64,000 nt of DNA, taken from contig OY728147.1 of the NCBI GenBank assembly GCA_963277665.1, positions 1,263,183,424 to 1,263,247,423 of the forward strand. The letters are read 5' to 3'. Position 1 is the first letter of the stretch; each line of letters starts with the position of its first letter. The translations under genes and the position numbers were made by a program. Positions 38,652-48,154 of this stretch are shown piece after piece. Below the pieces are notes generated by a model. It was not told the DNA's origin and did not search any database. It worked only from the letters and a program-made list of their open reading frames with translations. This DNA is from Viscum album (taxonomy: Eukaryota > Streptophyta > Magnoliopsida > Santalales > Viscaceae).

Positions 38652-38693
38652 CTACGTGGACTTTGATCTCTGTCTTCTAAACAGGGTACGTAG
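38652..38693 (+). promoter_or_regulatory. CTACGT/ACGTAG hairpin, LTR copy 1
   Basis: The outer stem is CTACGT (38,652-38,657) with ACGTAG (38,688-38,693). The inner stem is CTCTGT/ACAGGG with one G-U pair and a 7-base loop. It is one of nine copies in the element; see the findings. Confidence 0.65.
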
Positions 38694-39031
38694 GAAGCCT
38701 CCTTGAGGTTCGATCCCACCACCTGGTCGTCCCGGTCGTATTCACGTCGGTTCGCCCATCAGTGGACCCCTCCAGGGTTCACATTTGCGTCGATTCACCT
38801 ATGAATCCGCCCCTGTGGGAGACTACACGTGTGTATCTCCACTGTGCCTCCCCACAGCCCCTTTTTCCATTTCTCCTTTTATCGTCCAGCATGACGTGAA
38901 ACTGTGATCCACCCGGCCGTTCCATCTCCCCCTGTGCGAGGTGGTTCGGTTCAATCCTCCGCCCGGCGGCCTCGACCCCTTCGTGAGTCGGCTTGCCGAC
39001 GTCCAGCATGACGTTAAACTGTATACCCGAA

Positions 39032-39070
39032 CTATGTTGACTTTGATCTGTGCTAACGCGCGGTACGTAG
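39032..39070 (+). promoter_or_regulatory. CTACGT/ACGTAG hairpin, LTR copy 2
   Basis: The outer stem here is CTATGT with ACGTAG (one G-U pair); the 3' LTR copy has CTACGT. The inner stem is CTGTG/CGCGG here and CCGTG/CGCGG in the 3' LTR. Both pair fully when G-U is allowed. Confidence 0.6.
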
Positions 39071-39322
39071 GAAGCCCCTACGGGGTCCATGCTCTTCACT
39101 CCATCATCCATCCTGATCCTTACCCGGGCCGCCACATCCCGGTGGGGTCATGCCACTTCACTCCACTCCATATCACTTGGGAAGCCGCCCATGCGTTGGC
39201 CCCAGCGTCGGAGGTTCCCCGCAAGGGGTTCTGTCATCTGATCCACTCTTCGTGTTGATCAGTCTGATGCCGTCCCCGCTGGACGTTAAACTCGCGGCGT
39301 ACCCCGTGTTAAACATGGGAAG

Positions 39323-39367
39323 CTGAGGAAAACCTCAGGGGACACAGTTCCCCGCACCCAGTGCGGG
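39323..39367 (+). promoter_or_regulatory. two adjacent perfect stem-loops in U5
   Basis: CTGAGGAAAACCTCAG (6 bp stem, AAAA loop; 39,323-39,338) and CCCGCACCCAGTGCGGG (7 bp stem, CCA loop; 39,351-39,367) are separated by 12 bases, about 480 bp before the PBS. Both are unchanged in the 3' LTR. Their position in the leader of the genomic RNA fits a role in packaging or dimerisation, but that is inference. Confidence 0.6.
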
Positions 39368-39846
39368 ATGCCTCAGGCCATCATGCCTTCGAGAAGCCCT
39401 ATTAGGGACGGAAGACAGACGTGCAGAGCCGCAGTGTTACGACACGCCCCCAGCACCCAGAGCCACCCGGTCTTCTCACTGCAGGTTGCTGCCCCGACCA
39501 GACTCCATGGAGCGTCCGGGCAGAAGCAGCGTAATTAACCGGTGTCCATGAAGATATGGCGCCGGGAACGAGATTCACGAGCATGTCTTAAATCTATGAG
39601 GGAGACCCGGATTAGGCTACGAGTTCCGAGGAGACGTCCAAGGAAGGAGGAGCCGACATCCCATCATCCCGGTTTCGATCAAGGAGCAGACGCCCCTGAA
39701 TAAGGGACGGATGCCGCCCGCCTTTGGAAAGCGAGACTGCGGGACCACAAGCCGCGCGCCCATCCCCTCGGGTTGACGGGTGCACGCGCGAACGCGTCCT
39801 GGCGGAACAGCGTAACCCGACGCACATCCGCACCGAAACAGAAAAA

Positions 39847-39866
39847 TGGTGAACCCGACGTGAATC
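39847..39866 (+). promoter_or_regulatory. primer binding site, tRNA-Trp type
   Basis: TGGTGAACCCGACGTGAATC lies six bases after the 5' LTR end. It is the complement of a tRNA ending GATTCACGTCGGGTTCACCA, which as I recall is the 3' end of plant tRNA-Trp(CCA). The 20-base match and the position are typical of a PBS. The tRNA identity is from memory. Confidence 0.82.
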
Positions 39867-40267
39867 TCTTCTCCTCGATACGAAGACCGATGGCTTTCAG
39901 AGGTGTTGGAAGACCGACATGTTGCCCGGCCAAGCATTTAGTCTTACCCGCCAGGGGCTGGGGAAGGGACATCGGGCACTCCGTCTCGCAACTTCGAGGG
40001 CCTGGGTTCCCCCCACGGAAGGCGTCGTGGCACTAATGGTTGGTTGTCGATTCCTTTTCCTGTCAGTGTTAATGGGTCCTTCTCCCTGCTTTCATAAATC
40101 AGGTCGCCCAATCCAGTGCCCGATCACCACCCGCCCACTGGCGCAGAGGTAGGGGAAACACCGACGCGGCTACTCCGCGCGGTCCCGCCCGTCCCACGGC
40201 CGTCCCAGCAGCCGCAATTGCGGGACGACCACGCCCTCTCTCCCCCTCGGAGGTCATCCAGAGAAGG
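39867..40267 (+). other. leader between PBS and the extra sense ORF
   Basis: No separate gene is seen. The frame of the following ORF is open back to 40,073 but without an ATG. CATAAATCAG/GT at 40,102/40,103, with a pyrimidine-rich tract before it, looks like a splice acceptor. The protein start may therefore come from a spliced leader exon, or from the first in-frame ATG at 40,325. Confidence 0.45.
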
Positions 40268-42097
40268 GTGATCAACACCCTGGTGTGGAGATATGAGGAA
40301 GAGGGAGTCATCCCCACTAGGGACATGGCTCGCCTAGACCTTGAGGAGGCTGCACCTCGCCACCACCGCCGCCCCCGAGGGCCGCGCAGGGAGGCACCGC
40401 TGCCTACCTCAACGTCTAACCACTTCGGGAGCTTATCCCCGGAGCGCTCTGACAGTTCCCTTCCCTATGCGGATGAGGTGGAAGATGCCCGGGATCACCC
40501 TATCCGGGATTCGCTCCAGGGATCCACGGTAAGGACTCCCGCCAGGCCACGACGACACTGCCGCCAGGCCTCTCAAGTCGAAGAGCGGGCTCTCCACCTG
40601 CCCGCGCCACTCATCCCGACTCGTCTGTCCCGACGCCAACGTCGGGCACGAGCGGAAGAGGATGCCCACCTTGGGGCCCTAGCAACAGCGGCCGCATTGG
40701 CCCAAGCCACTGTTGGCTCCAGTCGCCAGGCCCCTGCGCATCCTGAGCAGGGGAACTTCTATGCCCGACCTGGATCGAGGCCTCGACCGCCCCAAAGGCA
40801 GGTTGGGTCGACTCTCCCGGTTGCTGGTGCAGGCAGTAGCCACCGCGGACCACCTCGCGGTAGCGCTATTCACCAGCGGGATCTACTCTGTGTGGCCGAT
40901 CCAGGAGGCATGGTTCATCCCACCTTCCGATCCCGGCCCGGAGGCCTGCCCGGAATCATCTCTCCCCACGTCCCCTTTGATATCTGTCCCGGTGCCCCTC
41001 GCACCTTGGTTTCCAGTCCTCTTGGCCCCAGCACCAGTGCGGCCGTAGGACGCCAGGACAGAGATCAGCCCTACCCCGAAGAACCACCCAGGGGCAGGAA
41101 GGCAAGGCGTCGACGCCGTGGGAAGAATGTTACGGAATTCCGGACAGAGATCTAACCGGTTCGCTTCTCTGATTCAGAGGCGGAGTACGATTCGGCAACA
41201 GAGCCCTTTCCCCAATCCCGCCAGTCAAGGGCAGGGGTAGGAATGCGGCACGTCAGCCTCGTGCTCCCCGAGAGCGAGATCGATGTGATCCCCGCTTCTC
41301 TCCGAAGGTATATCCGGAGTAACGAGGGCCTGGTAGACCCCCAAGGATCAAGCTTGCGGTTGGTACCGGCCCCTCCGAAAGTGCCTTCCGTCTCGGTCGG
41401 AGAAGCCGGAGACTTTTTCTGGGGACCGACGGTCGAACCACGATCTGGTGCACCCTCGGCGAGCACCGATGCTACGGCAGGATGTTCGCTCGCCGGCCCG
41501 TCCTATCGTGATGTGGTAGCCAGGGCACCGCCACCCTCAGAGGGCGGCCCGGGATATGGAGGCCAATCGGCCTGTTCGCCGTATTCACCGCCGGCCAGCC
41601 CGTCAGCCCGGCGGCCCGCCTCGGCACCACTGCCGGTTCCCCGTCCGTTCCCAGCCATTGAAGAGGACCTAGGAGATCTGGGTCCCGAGTTTGAGTCGTG
41701 GAGCTTCTGGACCATCCTTGCAGAGGGCCACTTCCCTGAGAAGTTTTGGCCAGTCGCAGGACCGGGCTTTGATGCACCCGAATCGCTCACCCCGGATGAG
41801 TTCGAATGCTTCCGCCGAACTCTCCGGGAGACTCGCTCCTGTCTTCACCTCCTAAAAATGCCATACCCCGGGAGTCAAGTGCACCTGGAGGATATTGGTG
41901 AGAAGTGCCGTCAAATTGACCTGGCCATGCTCCCCGCGGTTCGGCACCCCGGGTCATTTGGGCACCACGAGGCCCTACAACAACGATGCGCTGAGTGTTT
42001 TCAAGTACTCCGCAAAGTTATCGAGGAAGCCACTCCCCACGTGTATATCCGTGGACGGGGGCAGTACGCTGCCCTACGCTTCAGTGTGATTCGCTGA
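40268..42097 (+). pseudogene. extra sense ORF ahead of gag (Ogre-type ORF1 position)
   Basis: It is one frame of 609 codons with a single stop (TAA at 41,153-41,155) and no frameshift. The first part (295 codons) is rich in Arg, Pro and Ser (RHHRRPRGPRRE near residue 31) and ends in a basic RKARRRRRGK cluster. The second part (from 41,156) ends in a well-formed domain: about 130 residues with FWTILAEGHFPEKFWPV, TPDEFECFRRTLRETRSCLH and CAECFQVLRKVIEEATPHVY. No ATG lies at the upstream boundary; the first in-frame ATG is 40,325. An additional ORF in sense between LTR and gag is known from Ogre-type Tat elements and has no established function. Gag starts 57 bp after it. Confidence 0.7.
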
Positions 42098-42154
42098 CAG
42101 CCCGATTCGCTGGGTGGCCCTGAGGGTATATCCCCAGGGACGGAAACAGTCAAT

Positions 42155-45100
42155 ATGGCTGACCTGTCGGGAGAGGGGAACGACTTGGAACTTCTCGATG
42201 GGGGCTTCCCCCCCGAAGACAAGCCGTCGTCAGAGCCATCGGTGAGAGTCACTCGTCATCAGAGGAACCTCCTGGGGCTCCCCGCACCCACTGAAGCACT
42301 GACGTTGAGCCGAAACGTCAGCAAAGGAAAAGAGCACAGCGAGGCTATAAAGCCCGCCGACCCATCTGCCTCCATGCAGAGGGCAGAGGAGGATCCCGAG
42401 AAGGCTACGCTACGTCAGCAGCTCGCCGAACAGAAGAAGCTGGTTGACCAGCTCCTTGCCGAGCGCGCTGCAGAACGGCGGCCTGACTACGGTGATCCTA
42501 GGCCAGGACAGCAGGGACCGGAACAACCGCTCCTTGACGAGACTCTCCCGGGCAACCGTGATTACGCCGTGTTCGCCGACAGGAGAGAGGACATTGCCTA
42601 CGGCAAGAGGGCGCGGTATGTTTCGCCACACCCTCCCGAGCGGCGTGACTACCTAAGAGACCCCGCTCGGATTCCTCCCGCTTCCCCAAGGGCCGCTCCG
42701 CCCGCCATCCCACGAGCAGCCGAGTTCGACGACCCGGTCGACGACCCGATTGAAGGGCCATGCAATGCGCTCGTGGTTAGAGATCCTCACCAGGACTGGA
42801 ACCCATGTCCGGACAATCCTATGGCGGCACTCATCGCCCGCATGGAGGCCTTGGAGACTCGGCAGGTGGCGATCCCACCGGACGGCAAGCCCTACCCAGC
42901 ATGGGTGGATGACATGCCGGCGCCTCCGGGATTCGGGAATCCCACTTTCGCTCCCTTCAACGGGACTGGAGATCCGCCACAGCATTTAGCCCACTTCAAC
43001 TCGAGGTGCGGGCCTATGTTGGGGACTCCGGCGCAGCAAGAGGCCGCTAAGCTTCGCTGCTTTGTTCAGACACTGGAAGGGCCAGCATTTGTCTGGTACA
43101 GCCAGCTCCCCGTCGGGTCGGTAACCAGCTGGGAGGACCCCCGTAGACAGTTCCTCTACCAGTTCAGTTCCACGACCCGGAAGACAAGTATCGCAGACCT
43201 CTTCAAGTGCAAGCAGAGGCCTGATGAGCGAGTCGCGGACTTCGTCGCCCGATGGAAGGGTCTCACGTATTCCCTTGACATGCCATTGACTCAGGATCAG
43301 TTGCTGACAATGTGCGTCGGGAACGTCAAGACCGAGCTGGTCCCTTCCCTGATCACTCAAAATTACCCCGGAGGGTTCAGGGACTTCTCAGACAAAGCTC
43401 AACGTCTTGAGGAAGCCCTGCAACAGGCCAGCCTGGCACACCCGCTGCCTCCAATGATTTCTGCAAGGAGAGTCAGCAGGGCTGAGCCCGCTGCTGTCGC
43501 CCAGATAGAGGCCCCCAGGCCGTTGGAGCTGCTGCCGGCGAGGCCAGCTCCACAGCCTCACAGGAACCCGCCTCCACGGGCTCAGTTCCCGGCCCAGCAG
43601 CGGCAGCCTCTGAACCGGCCGGCCCCTCCGCGTAATGTACCGCCACAACCCAGGCGAGATAATCAGGGTCCACCTCCTCGGCCGGCCCCTCCAGCCCCTC
43701 GTCAAGACCACGCTCCCAGGGGCCCGCGACACCTGACTTACTCATTCCACGAGGATCAGGTCCCCAGTTATTTCCGGAGCGCCCTGGAGCAGAGGATTGT
43801 GCGACTGCCAGAGTGTTGGAGGCCAGAGGAGGCACATCTTACGAATGACCCCCGCTACTGCCCCTACCATCGGGCCCTGGGGCACACCATCCAGCGGTGC
43901 TATGTGTTTAAGGATTGGCTACAAGACCAGATTAACAACAATGTAATCAGGTTGGGCCCAGCTCCGGCACAAGTGGCGGGCGTGTTCGTGGGATCAGATG
44001 ATGATAGTGGCAACGAGGACGAATGGCAGCTGGTCTCTGACCGCAGATCCCAGAAGTATAATAACTGGATGGCCCGCAAGACGACCATTCGCGCCCATGG
44101 AATCATCCGTGCGCGCTTGAATCAGCCCGAGCCCCCAGAATCTGCGGGTGCTGCTTCGGCATCGTCGTCCCAGCCTGCCTCTTCCAAGAGGAGCAAACGG
44201 CGGCAGCGCAAGAAGGAAGAGCGCGCCCCGCCGGTTCCGCCACTATCCCGCACTCTCGGCGATTTCATGCCCCCGGAGATGGGGGTCCCTCCTCGGATCC
44301 GCCCGGTGATGGATGATTCGTCCGATGACGGTGTTGGGTATGCTTCGGTTAACACCGTCGAGCTGGTAAATCCCTTTTCGGTTCCCGACGTTGAAGAACA
44401 CCAGGTGGACCTCCCTAGTGTCCCCGGTCGTCGCCACCGTCGGAAGAACCGCAGCAGCAGGAGTCGCCGGGGCACAGCCGTTGGTACCTCCAGCCAGTCC
44501 GTGCACGCCACTGAGACTAGGCAGCAGGCTCAAAACCGAGCACAACGTGCGCCGCCCCCCCATTCAGGGATGACGGATTCGCCTCAGCCGCTGTTTGTGG
44601 TGTGGGACCAGGCAGAACTGCCTCAGCCGCGTCGCGACCAGCTCTGCCCTGCCACGAGTCCATCCCGGCCTCCTGACCCCAGTACGGTGACCATTTCCCG
44701 GACTGCAGCCAGTGAACGGCGAGATGCGCCAAGTACCAGTCGGCCGCCGACCCGACCGGCAAGGCCCGTCATGCTTCCAACCGCAGAGCAACCTCCTGCA
44801 ACCAGGGGCTCACGCTTGGCCAAAAAGTATGATGTCCTGAAGCACTTGGCTGACATCCCAGCAAGGCTCTCCATCCTTGAGTCTCTGCGCATGTCATCTG
44901 AGATGCGCGAGGCACTCGCTGAAGCCCTAAAAAGCCCCCTCCAGTTTGAGACAGAGGTTGCGGCTGCAGAGGCCTTTCACGCCGAAACGATCGAGGACGC
45001 CGAATGTCAGGCAGTTATCTCGTTCTCTGGTAAGGATGAAGACCCTCCTATACAGGAACACATTCGTCCGCTGTATGTCACTGGCCAGTTCAATGGCCTT

Positions 45101-45931
45101 GAAGTCCGGCGCTGTCTTGTCGACACGGGGTCCGGGATTAACCTGATTCCAACTCGGACGCTCCGGAGATTGGGGTTGTCTGAGGATGACTTGATTCCCT
45201 CCGACCTCAGGATCCAGGGGTATGACCGCACCGAGCAAACCCCGGTCGGCAAGATACGTTTGAAGACCCAGTTCGGTGACTTGGTTGCCAACACCGAATT
45301 CATGGTGGTCTCTCAGGACACTGCCTACAACGCATTGATGGGCAGACCATGGCTCCACCTTCACGCGGCGGTTCCCTCATCATACCACCAATGCCTCAAA
45401 TACTCCCTTAATGGTCGAGTAGGCGTGCTTCAAGGAGATTCCTCTCCTTTTGCCTCATGTGAAGCCCGCTATCTGGACGCGGACTATTACAAGAGCAAGG
45501 ATAAGCAGATCCTGGCAGGTGAGGTTGATCCTGTCGCTGTTGCAAGTGATCCCTGGGCAAGTCTGGATGACGCTTACGTCCTCTCGGTTCACCGGTTGGA
45601 CGTCGCCATGGTCTCGACGGCCCGCGAGTCTCCTGATAAGATGACCGCGACCGCCCGCGCCAGCACCAGTGGCCCAGTAGGATCTGGTAGCCCCAATGCA
45701 GTTTCCAACGCAGTCTCTCCCGTGGACGATCCCTCCCCGAGTGGAGAGGACGTGGAAGATGCACCCCCAGCCTTTGAGGAGGGCGTCCCCGCCACGGTCG
45801 ATGAGTTAATACAGGTGAACCTTGGAACCGAGTCCGATCCAAGACCCACATTGGTCAGTGCTGCCATGCCCTCTAAGGAGCGGCAGCAGTACGTGGACTT
45901 TCTCAGGCAGCACCGTGATGTGTTCGCTTAG
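42155..45931 (+). CDS. gag-PR: gag and aspartic protease (gag-PR) of the Tat element
   Basis: It has 1,258 codons from an ATG to a TAG. After a charged, coiled-coil-prone stretch (about residues 85-110, QQLAEQKKLVDQLLAERAAE), the capsid domain spans about residues 255-430 (PTFAPFNGTGDPPQHLAHF, KLRCFVQTLEGPAFVWYSQL, FLYQFSS, VADFVARWKGL). A Pro/Arg/Gln-rich linker follows. At about residue 569, CPYHRALGHTIQRC is the knuckle variant used by Tat gag in place of CCHC. After a long Ser/Arg/Pro-rich region the protease carries VDTGSG (catalytic Asp 990) and NALMGRPWL. The terminal TAG at 45,929 is in frame with the RT region and lies at the PR-RT junction. Structural and processing functions are expected in cytoplasmic virus-like particles. 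Confidence 0.9.
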   Translation: MADLSGEGNDLELLDGGFPPEDKPSSEPSVRVTRHQRNLLGLPAPTEALTLSRNVSKGKEHSEAIKPADPSASMQRAEEDPEKATLRQQLAEQKKLVDQLLAERAAERRPDYGDPRPGQQGPEQPLLDETLPGNRDYAVFADRREDIAYGKRARYVSPHPPERRDYLRDPARIPPASPRAAPPAIPRAAEFDDPVDDPIEGPCNALVVRDPHQDWNPCPDNPMAALIARMEALETRQVAIPPDGKPYPAWVDDMPAPPGFGNPTFAPFNGTGDPPQHLAHFNSRCGPMLGTPAQQEAAKLRCFVQTLEGPAFVWYSQLPVGSVTSWEDPRRQFLYQFSSTTRKTSIADLFKCKQRPDERVADFVARWKGLTYSLDMPLTQDQLLTMCVGNVKTELVPSLITQNYPGGFRDFSDKAQRLEEALQQASLAHPLPPMISARRVSRAEPAAVAQIEAPRPLELLPARPAPQPHRNPPPRAQFPAQQRQPLNRPAPPRNVPPQPRRDNQGPPPRPAPPAPRQDHAPRGPRHLTYSFHEDQVPSYFRSALEQRIVRLPECWRPEEAHLTNDPRYCPYHRALGHTIQRCYVFKDWLQDQINNNVIRLGPAPAQVAGVFVGSDDDSGNEDEWQLVSDRRSQKYNNWMARKTTIRAHGIIRARLNQPEPPESAGAASASSSQPASSKRSKRRQRKKEERAPPVPPLSRTLGDFMPPEMGVPPRIRPVMDDSSDDGVGYASVNTVELVNPFSVPDVEEHQVDLPSVPGRRHRRKNRSSRSRRGTAVGTSSQSVHATETRQQAQNRAQRAPPPHSGMTDSPQPLFVVWDQAELPQPRRDQLCPATSPSRPPDPSTVTISRTAASERRDAPSTSRPPTRPARPVMLPTAEQPPATRGSRLAKKYDVLKHLADIPARLSILESLRMSSEMREALAEALKSPLQFETEVAAAEAFHAETIEDAECQAVISFSGKDEDPPIQEHIRPLYVTGQFNGLEVRRCLVDTGSGINLIPTRTLRRLGLSEDDLIPSDLRIQGYDRTEQTPVGKIRLKTQFGDLVANTEFMVVSQDTAYNALMGRPWLHLHAAVPSSYHQCLKYSLNGRVGVLQGDSSPFASCEARYLDADYYKSKDKQILAGEVDPVAVASDPWASLDDAYVLSVHRLDVAMVSTARESPDKMTATARASTSGPVGSGSPNAVSNAVSPVDDPSPSGEDVEDAPPAFEEGVPATVDELIQVNLGTESDPRPTLVSAAMPSKERQQYVDFLRQHRDVFA

Positions 45932-48154
45932 GGCTATGACGAGATGCCGGGGCTAGATCCTCAAGTAGTCGTCCACCGCCTTGGTCTCCCGGCGAACCAT
46001 CGCGGGTTCAAGCAGCCTCCCAAGAAGATGCACCCATCCCACGGTGCCATGGTTGAGGCCGAAGTTGACAAGCTTATCAAAGCCAACTTCGTGAGGGAAG
46101 TTCAGTACCCCAAATGGCTGGCCAACATTGTGCCGGTCAGGAAGAAGAACGGGCAGATCAGAGTCTGCATCGACTTCCGCGATCTCAACCGCCACTGTCC
46201 GAAGGATGATTTTCCCCTCCTAGTGACAGAGCTGTTGATTGACGCCATGGCGGGGTTCCAAGCCCTCTCCTTCATGGATGGATACTCCGGATACAACCAA
46301 ATTCGGATGGCCCCTGAGGATGAGGAGTTCACTGCCTTCAGGGCCCCCCAAGGTACCTTTTGCTACCGGGTCATGCCCATCGGCCTGAAGAATGCAGGTG
46401 CCACCTATCAACGGGCGATGCACCGCATATTCAAGCCAATCCTCGGCACACTGGTGGAATGCTACGTTGACGACTTGGTTGTCAAATCGCGCCAGCGTCA
46501 GGACCATCTCAAAGATCTTGAGAAAGTGTTCGGCTTCCTCCGGTCTCGCTGCCTGAAGATGAACCCGTTGAAGTGTGCCTTTGGGGTCGCCTCCGGAAAG
46601 TTCCATGGATTTGTGGTAAGATACCGGGGTATTGAGATCGACCCAGAGAAAATCAGGGCGATTAGCCAGATGCCTCCCCCAGGTACCATCCGGGAACTGC
46701 AAGGGTTCCAAGGCCACTTAGCCAATATACGCCGATTCATCGCGAATCTGGCCGGCAAGTGTAAGCCCTTTTCTCGGCTCATGAAGAAAGGTGCCACCTA
46801 TGTATGGGATAAAGAGTGTCAGACCGCTTTCGAGGAAATCAAGCAGTACCTACTTCAACCTCCGGTTCTGATGCCGCCTGTATCCGGGAAGCCGATGGTC
46901 CTCTATGTGACCGCCCTGGAACGGTCCCTGGGTGCCCTTCTCGCCCAGAAGAACAACGAGGGAACAGAGAATAGCCTCTATTACCTCAGTCGCATGCTCC
47001 TCAATGCGGAAGTTAGGTATTCCCCCATCGAGAAGAGCTGCCTGGCGCTCGTATTTGCCGTACAGAAATTACGGCACTACTTGCAGCACCATGAGGTACA
47101 GTTGGTTTCTCGGGTAGACCCGTTGAAATATATCCTGAGCCGACCTATGTTGACTGGCCGTCTAGCGCGGTGGGCTGTGATTCTCCAACAGTTCGACATC
47201 AGGTATGTGTCTCAGAAGGCCATCAAAGGGAAAGCATTGGCAGACTTTCTGGCAGCTCACCCGACCTCCGCGGATCAGCCGCTGGATCTAGGCTTTCCTG
47301 ATGAGATCATTCTCTCGGTTGATCGAGCCGATCCATGCTGGCAGATGCACTTTGACGATGCCTCCCGGAGCCCCACCAGTAGAAGACTCGATAATCCTAA
47401 GCTCAACAGAGTGGGCTTGGGCATCGTCTTCATTACCCCGGAGCGAGCCGTGCTGCCATACTCTTTCCTGTTGTCAGAGGGCTGTACCAACAATGAGGCG
47501 GAATACCATGCCCTCATCACCGGCCTCGAGTTAGCTCTCGAGATCGACGTGCCCCGTCTGTGCGTGAAAGGGGACTCTGAGCTGGTCGTTAAGCAGATCA
47601 ATGGCGACTATGTTGTCAGGAAGCCGGAACTTGTGCCATTGTTGGAGTGCACCCTCCTTCTGATGGCCCGATTCCCTTCTCGGCCAGAAATTGTCCATAT
47701 TCCCCGGTCGCAGAACGGTCGAGCAGATGCTTTGGCCAGCCTTGCTGCGTCACTTACGGAGCCTGAACAGGACAACCTGATCGTCCGCGTGACGCGCCGC
47801 AGGCTCATCGCTCCCGTTATCCCGGAGGAAGATCGCGGCCCGTTGGTAAGTAATCTCACCACGGTTGCCCCTATGCCCAGAGCCCCGAGTACCCCAGATA
47901 TGACAGTCGGATTAGCCCCTGACTGGAGGACGCCTTTGGTTGAGTACCTCCAACATGGCACTCTTCCATCGGATCGGGCCGAGCGCGAGCGAGTTCGACG
48001 CCGCGCATCGCAGTTTGTCCTCCAGAGCAGTCCCGGCCTGGAGCAGATCCTCTACAAACACGGATTTGATGGTGTTCTCCTCTGTTGCCTTCAGGGAGTT
48101 GAGATCCCACGACTCATGCAAGAGGTTCATGCTGGTTCATGTGGCGCCCACTAG
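45932..48154 (+). pseudogene. RT-RH-aRNH: reverse transcriptase, RNase H and second (archaeal-type) RNase H
   Basis: It continues the gag-PR frame after the TAG at 45,929. Residues are counted from the ATG at 45,944. The start GYDEMPGLDP is the usual beginning of Tat RT. RT shows KWLANIVPVRKKNGQIRVCI, DGYSGYNQI, FCYRVMPIGLKNAGATYQR and the catalytic box YVDD (174-177). The classical RNase H (about 315-440) has lost its first catalytic Asp (YVTALERSLGALL). The aRNH (about 465-600) keeps plausible active-site residues: D471/D472 in MHFDDAS, E518 in NNEAEYHA, D544 in KGDSEL and D595 in NGRADAL. The start of the integrase zinc domain (HAGSCGAH) precedes a stop at 48,152. The dual RNase H is a hallmark of the lineage. 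Confidence 0.9.

Larger units (their letters stand above)
37097..39840 (+). repeat. 5' LTR of the Tat element (2,744 bp)
   Basis: It matches 57,294-60,035. U3 is short (about 300 bp to the TATA box) and dense in TTGCGCGC/GCGCGCAA. The long transcribed part holds an 11-unit array of ACGTTAAACTG repeats (37,993-38,323), two CTACGT hairpins (38,652 and 39,032) and two perfect stem-loops near the end (39,323-39,367). Numerous GC-rich open frames in it (37,040-39,972) appear in both LTRs only because the LTRs are copies. They carry no domain I can recognise and run through repeats on both strands, so I do not call them genes. Confidence 0.95.

Noticed and set aside
37040..39972. Many overlapping GC-rich open frames on both strands of the 5' LTR (and their copies at 57,255-60,028)
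   Set aside because: They are duplicated only because LTRs are duplicated, overlap in several frames, cross the TATA box and tandem repeats, and have no recognisable domain.
45929..45943. Programmed stop-codon readthrough or an Ogre-type intron at the PR-RT junction
   Set aside because: The frame is continuous on both sides, no GT/AG pair fits a short intron here, and similar nonsense codons occur inside integrase. Kept only as a remote possibility.
40433..47961. Long antisense open frames opposite ORF1 and gag-pol
   Set aside because: They are shadow frames of GC-rich coding sequence. The sense frames carry known domains and the antisense ones do not.
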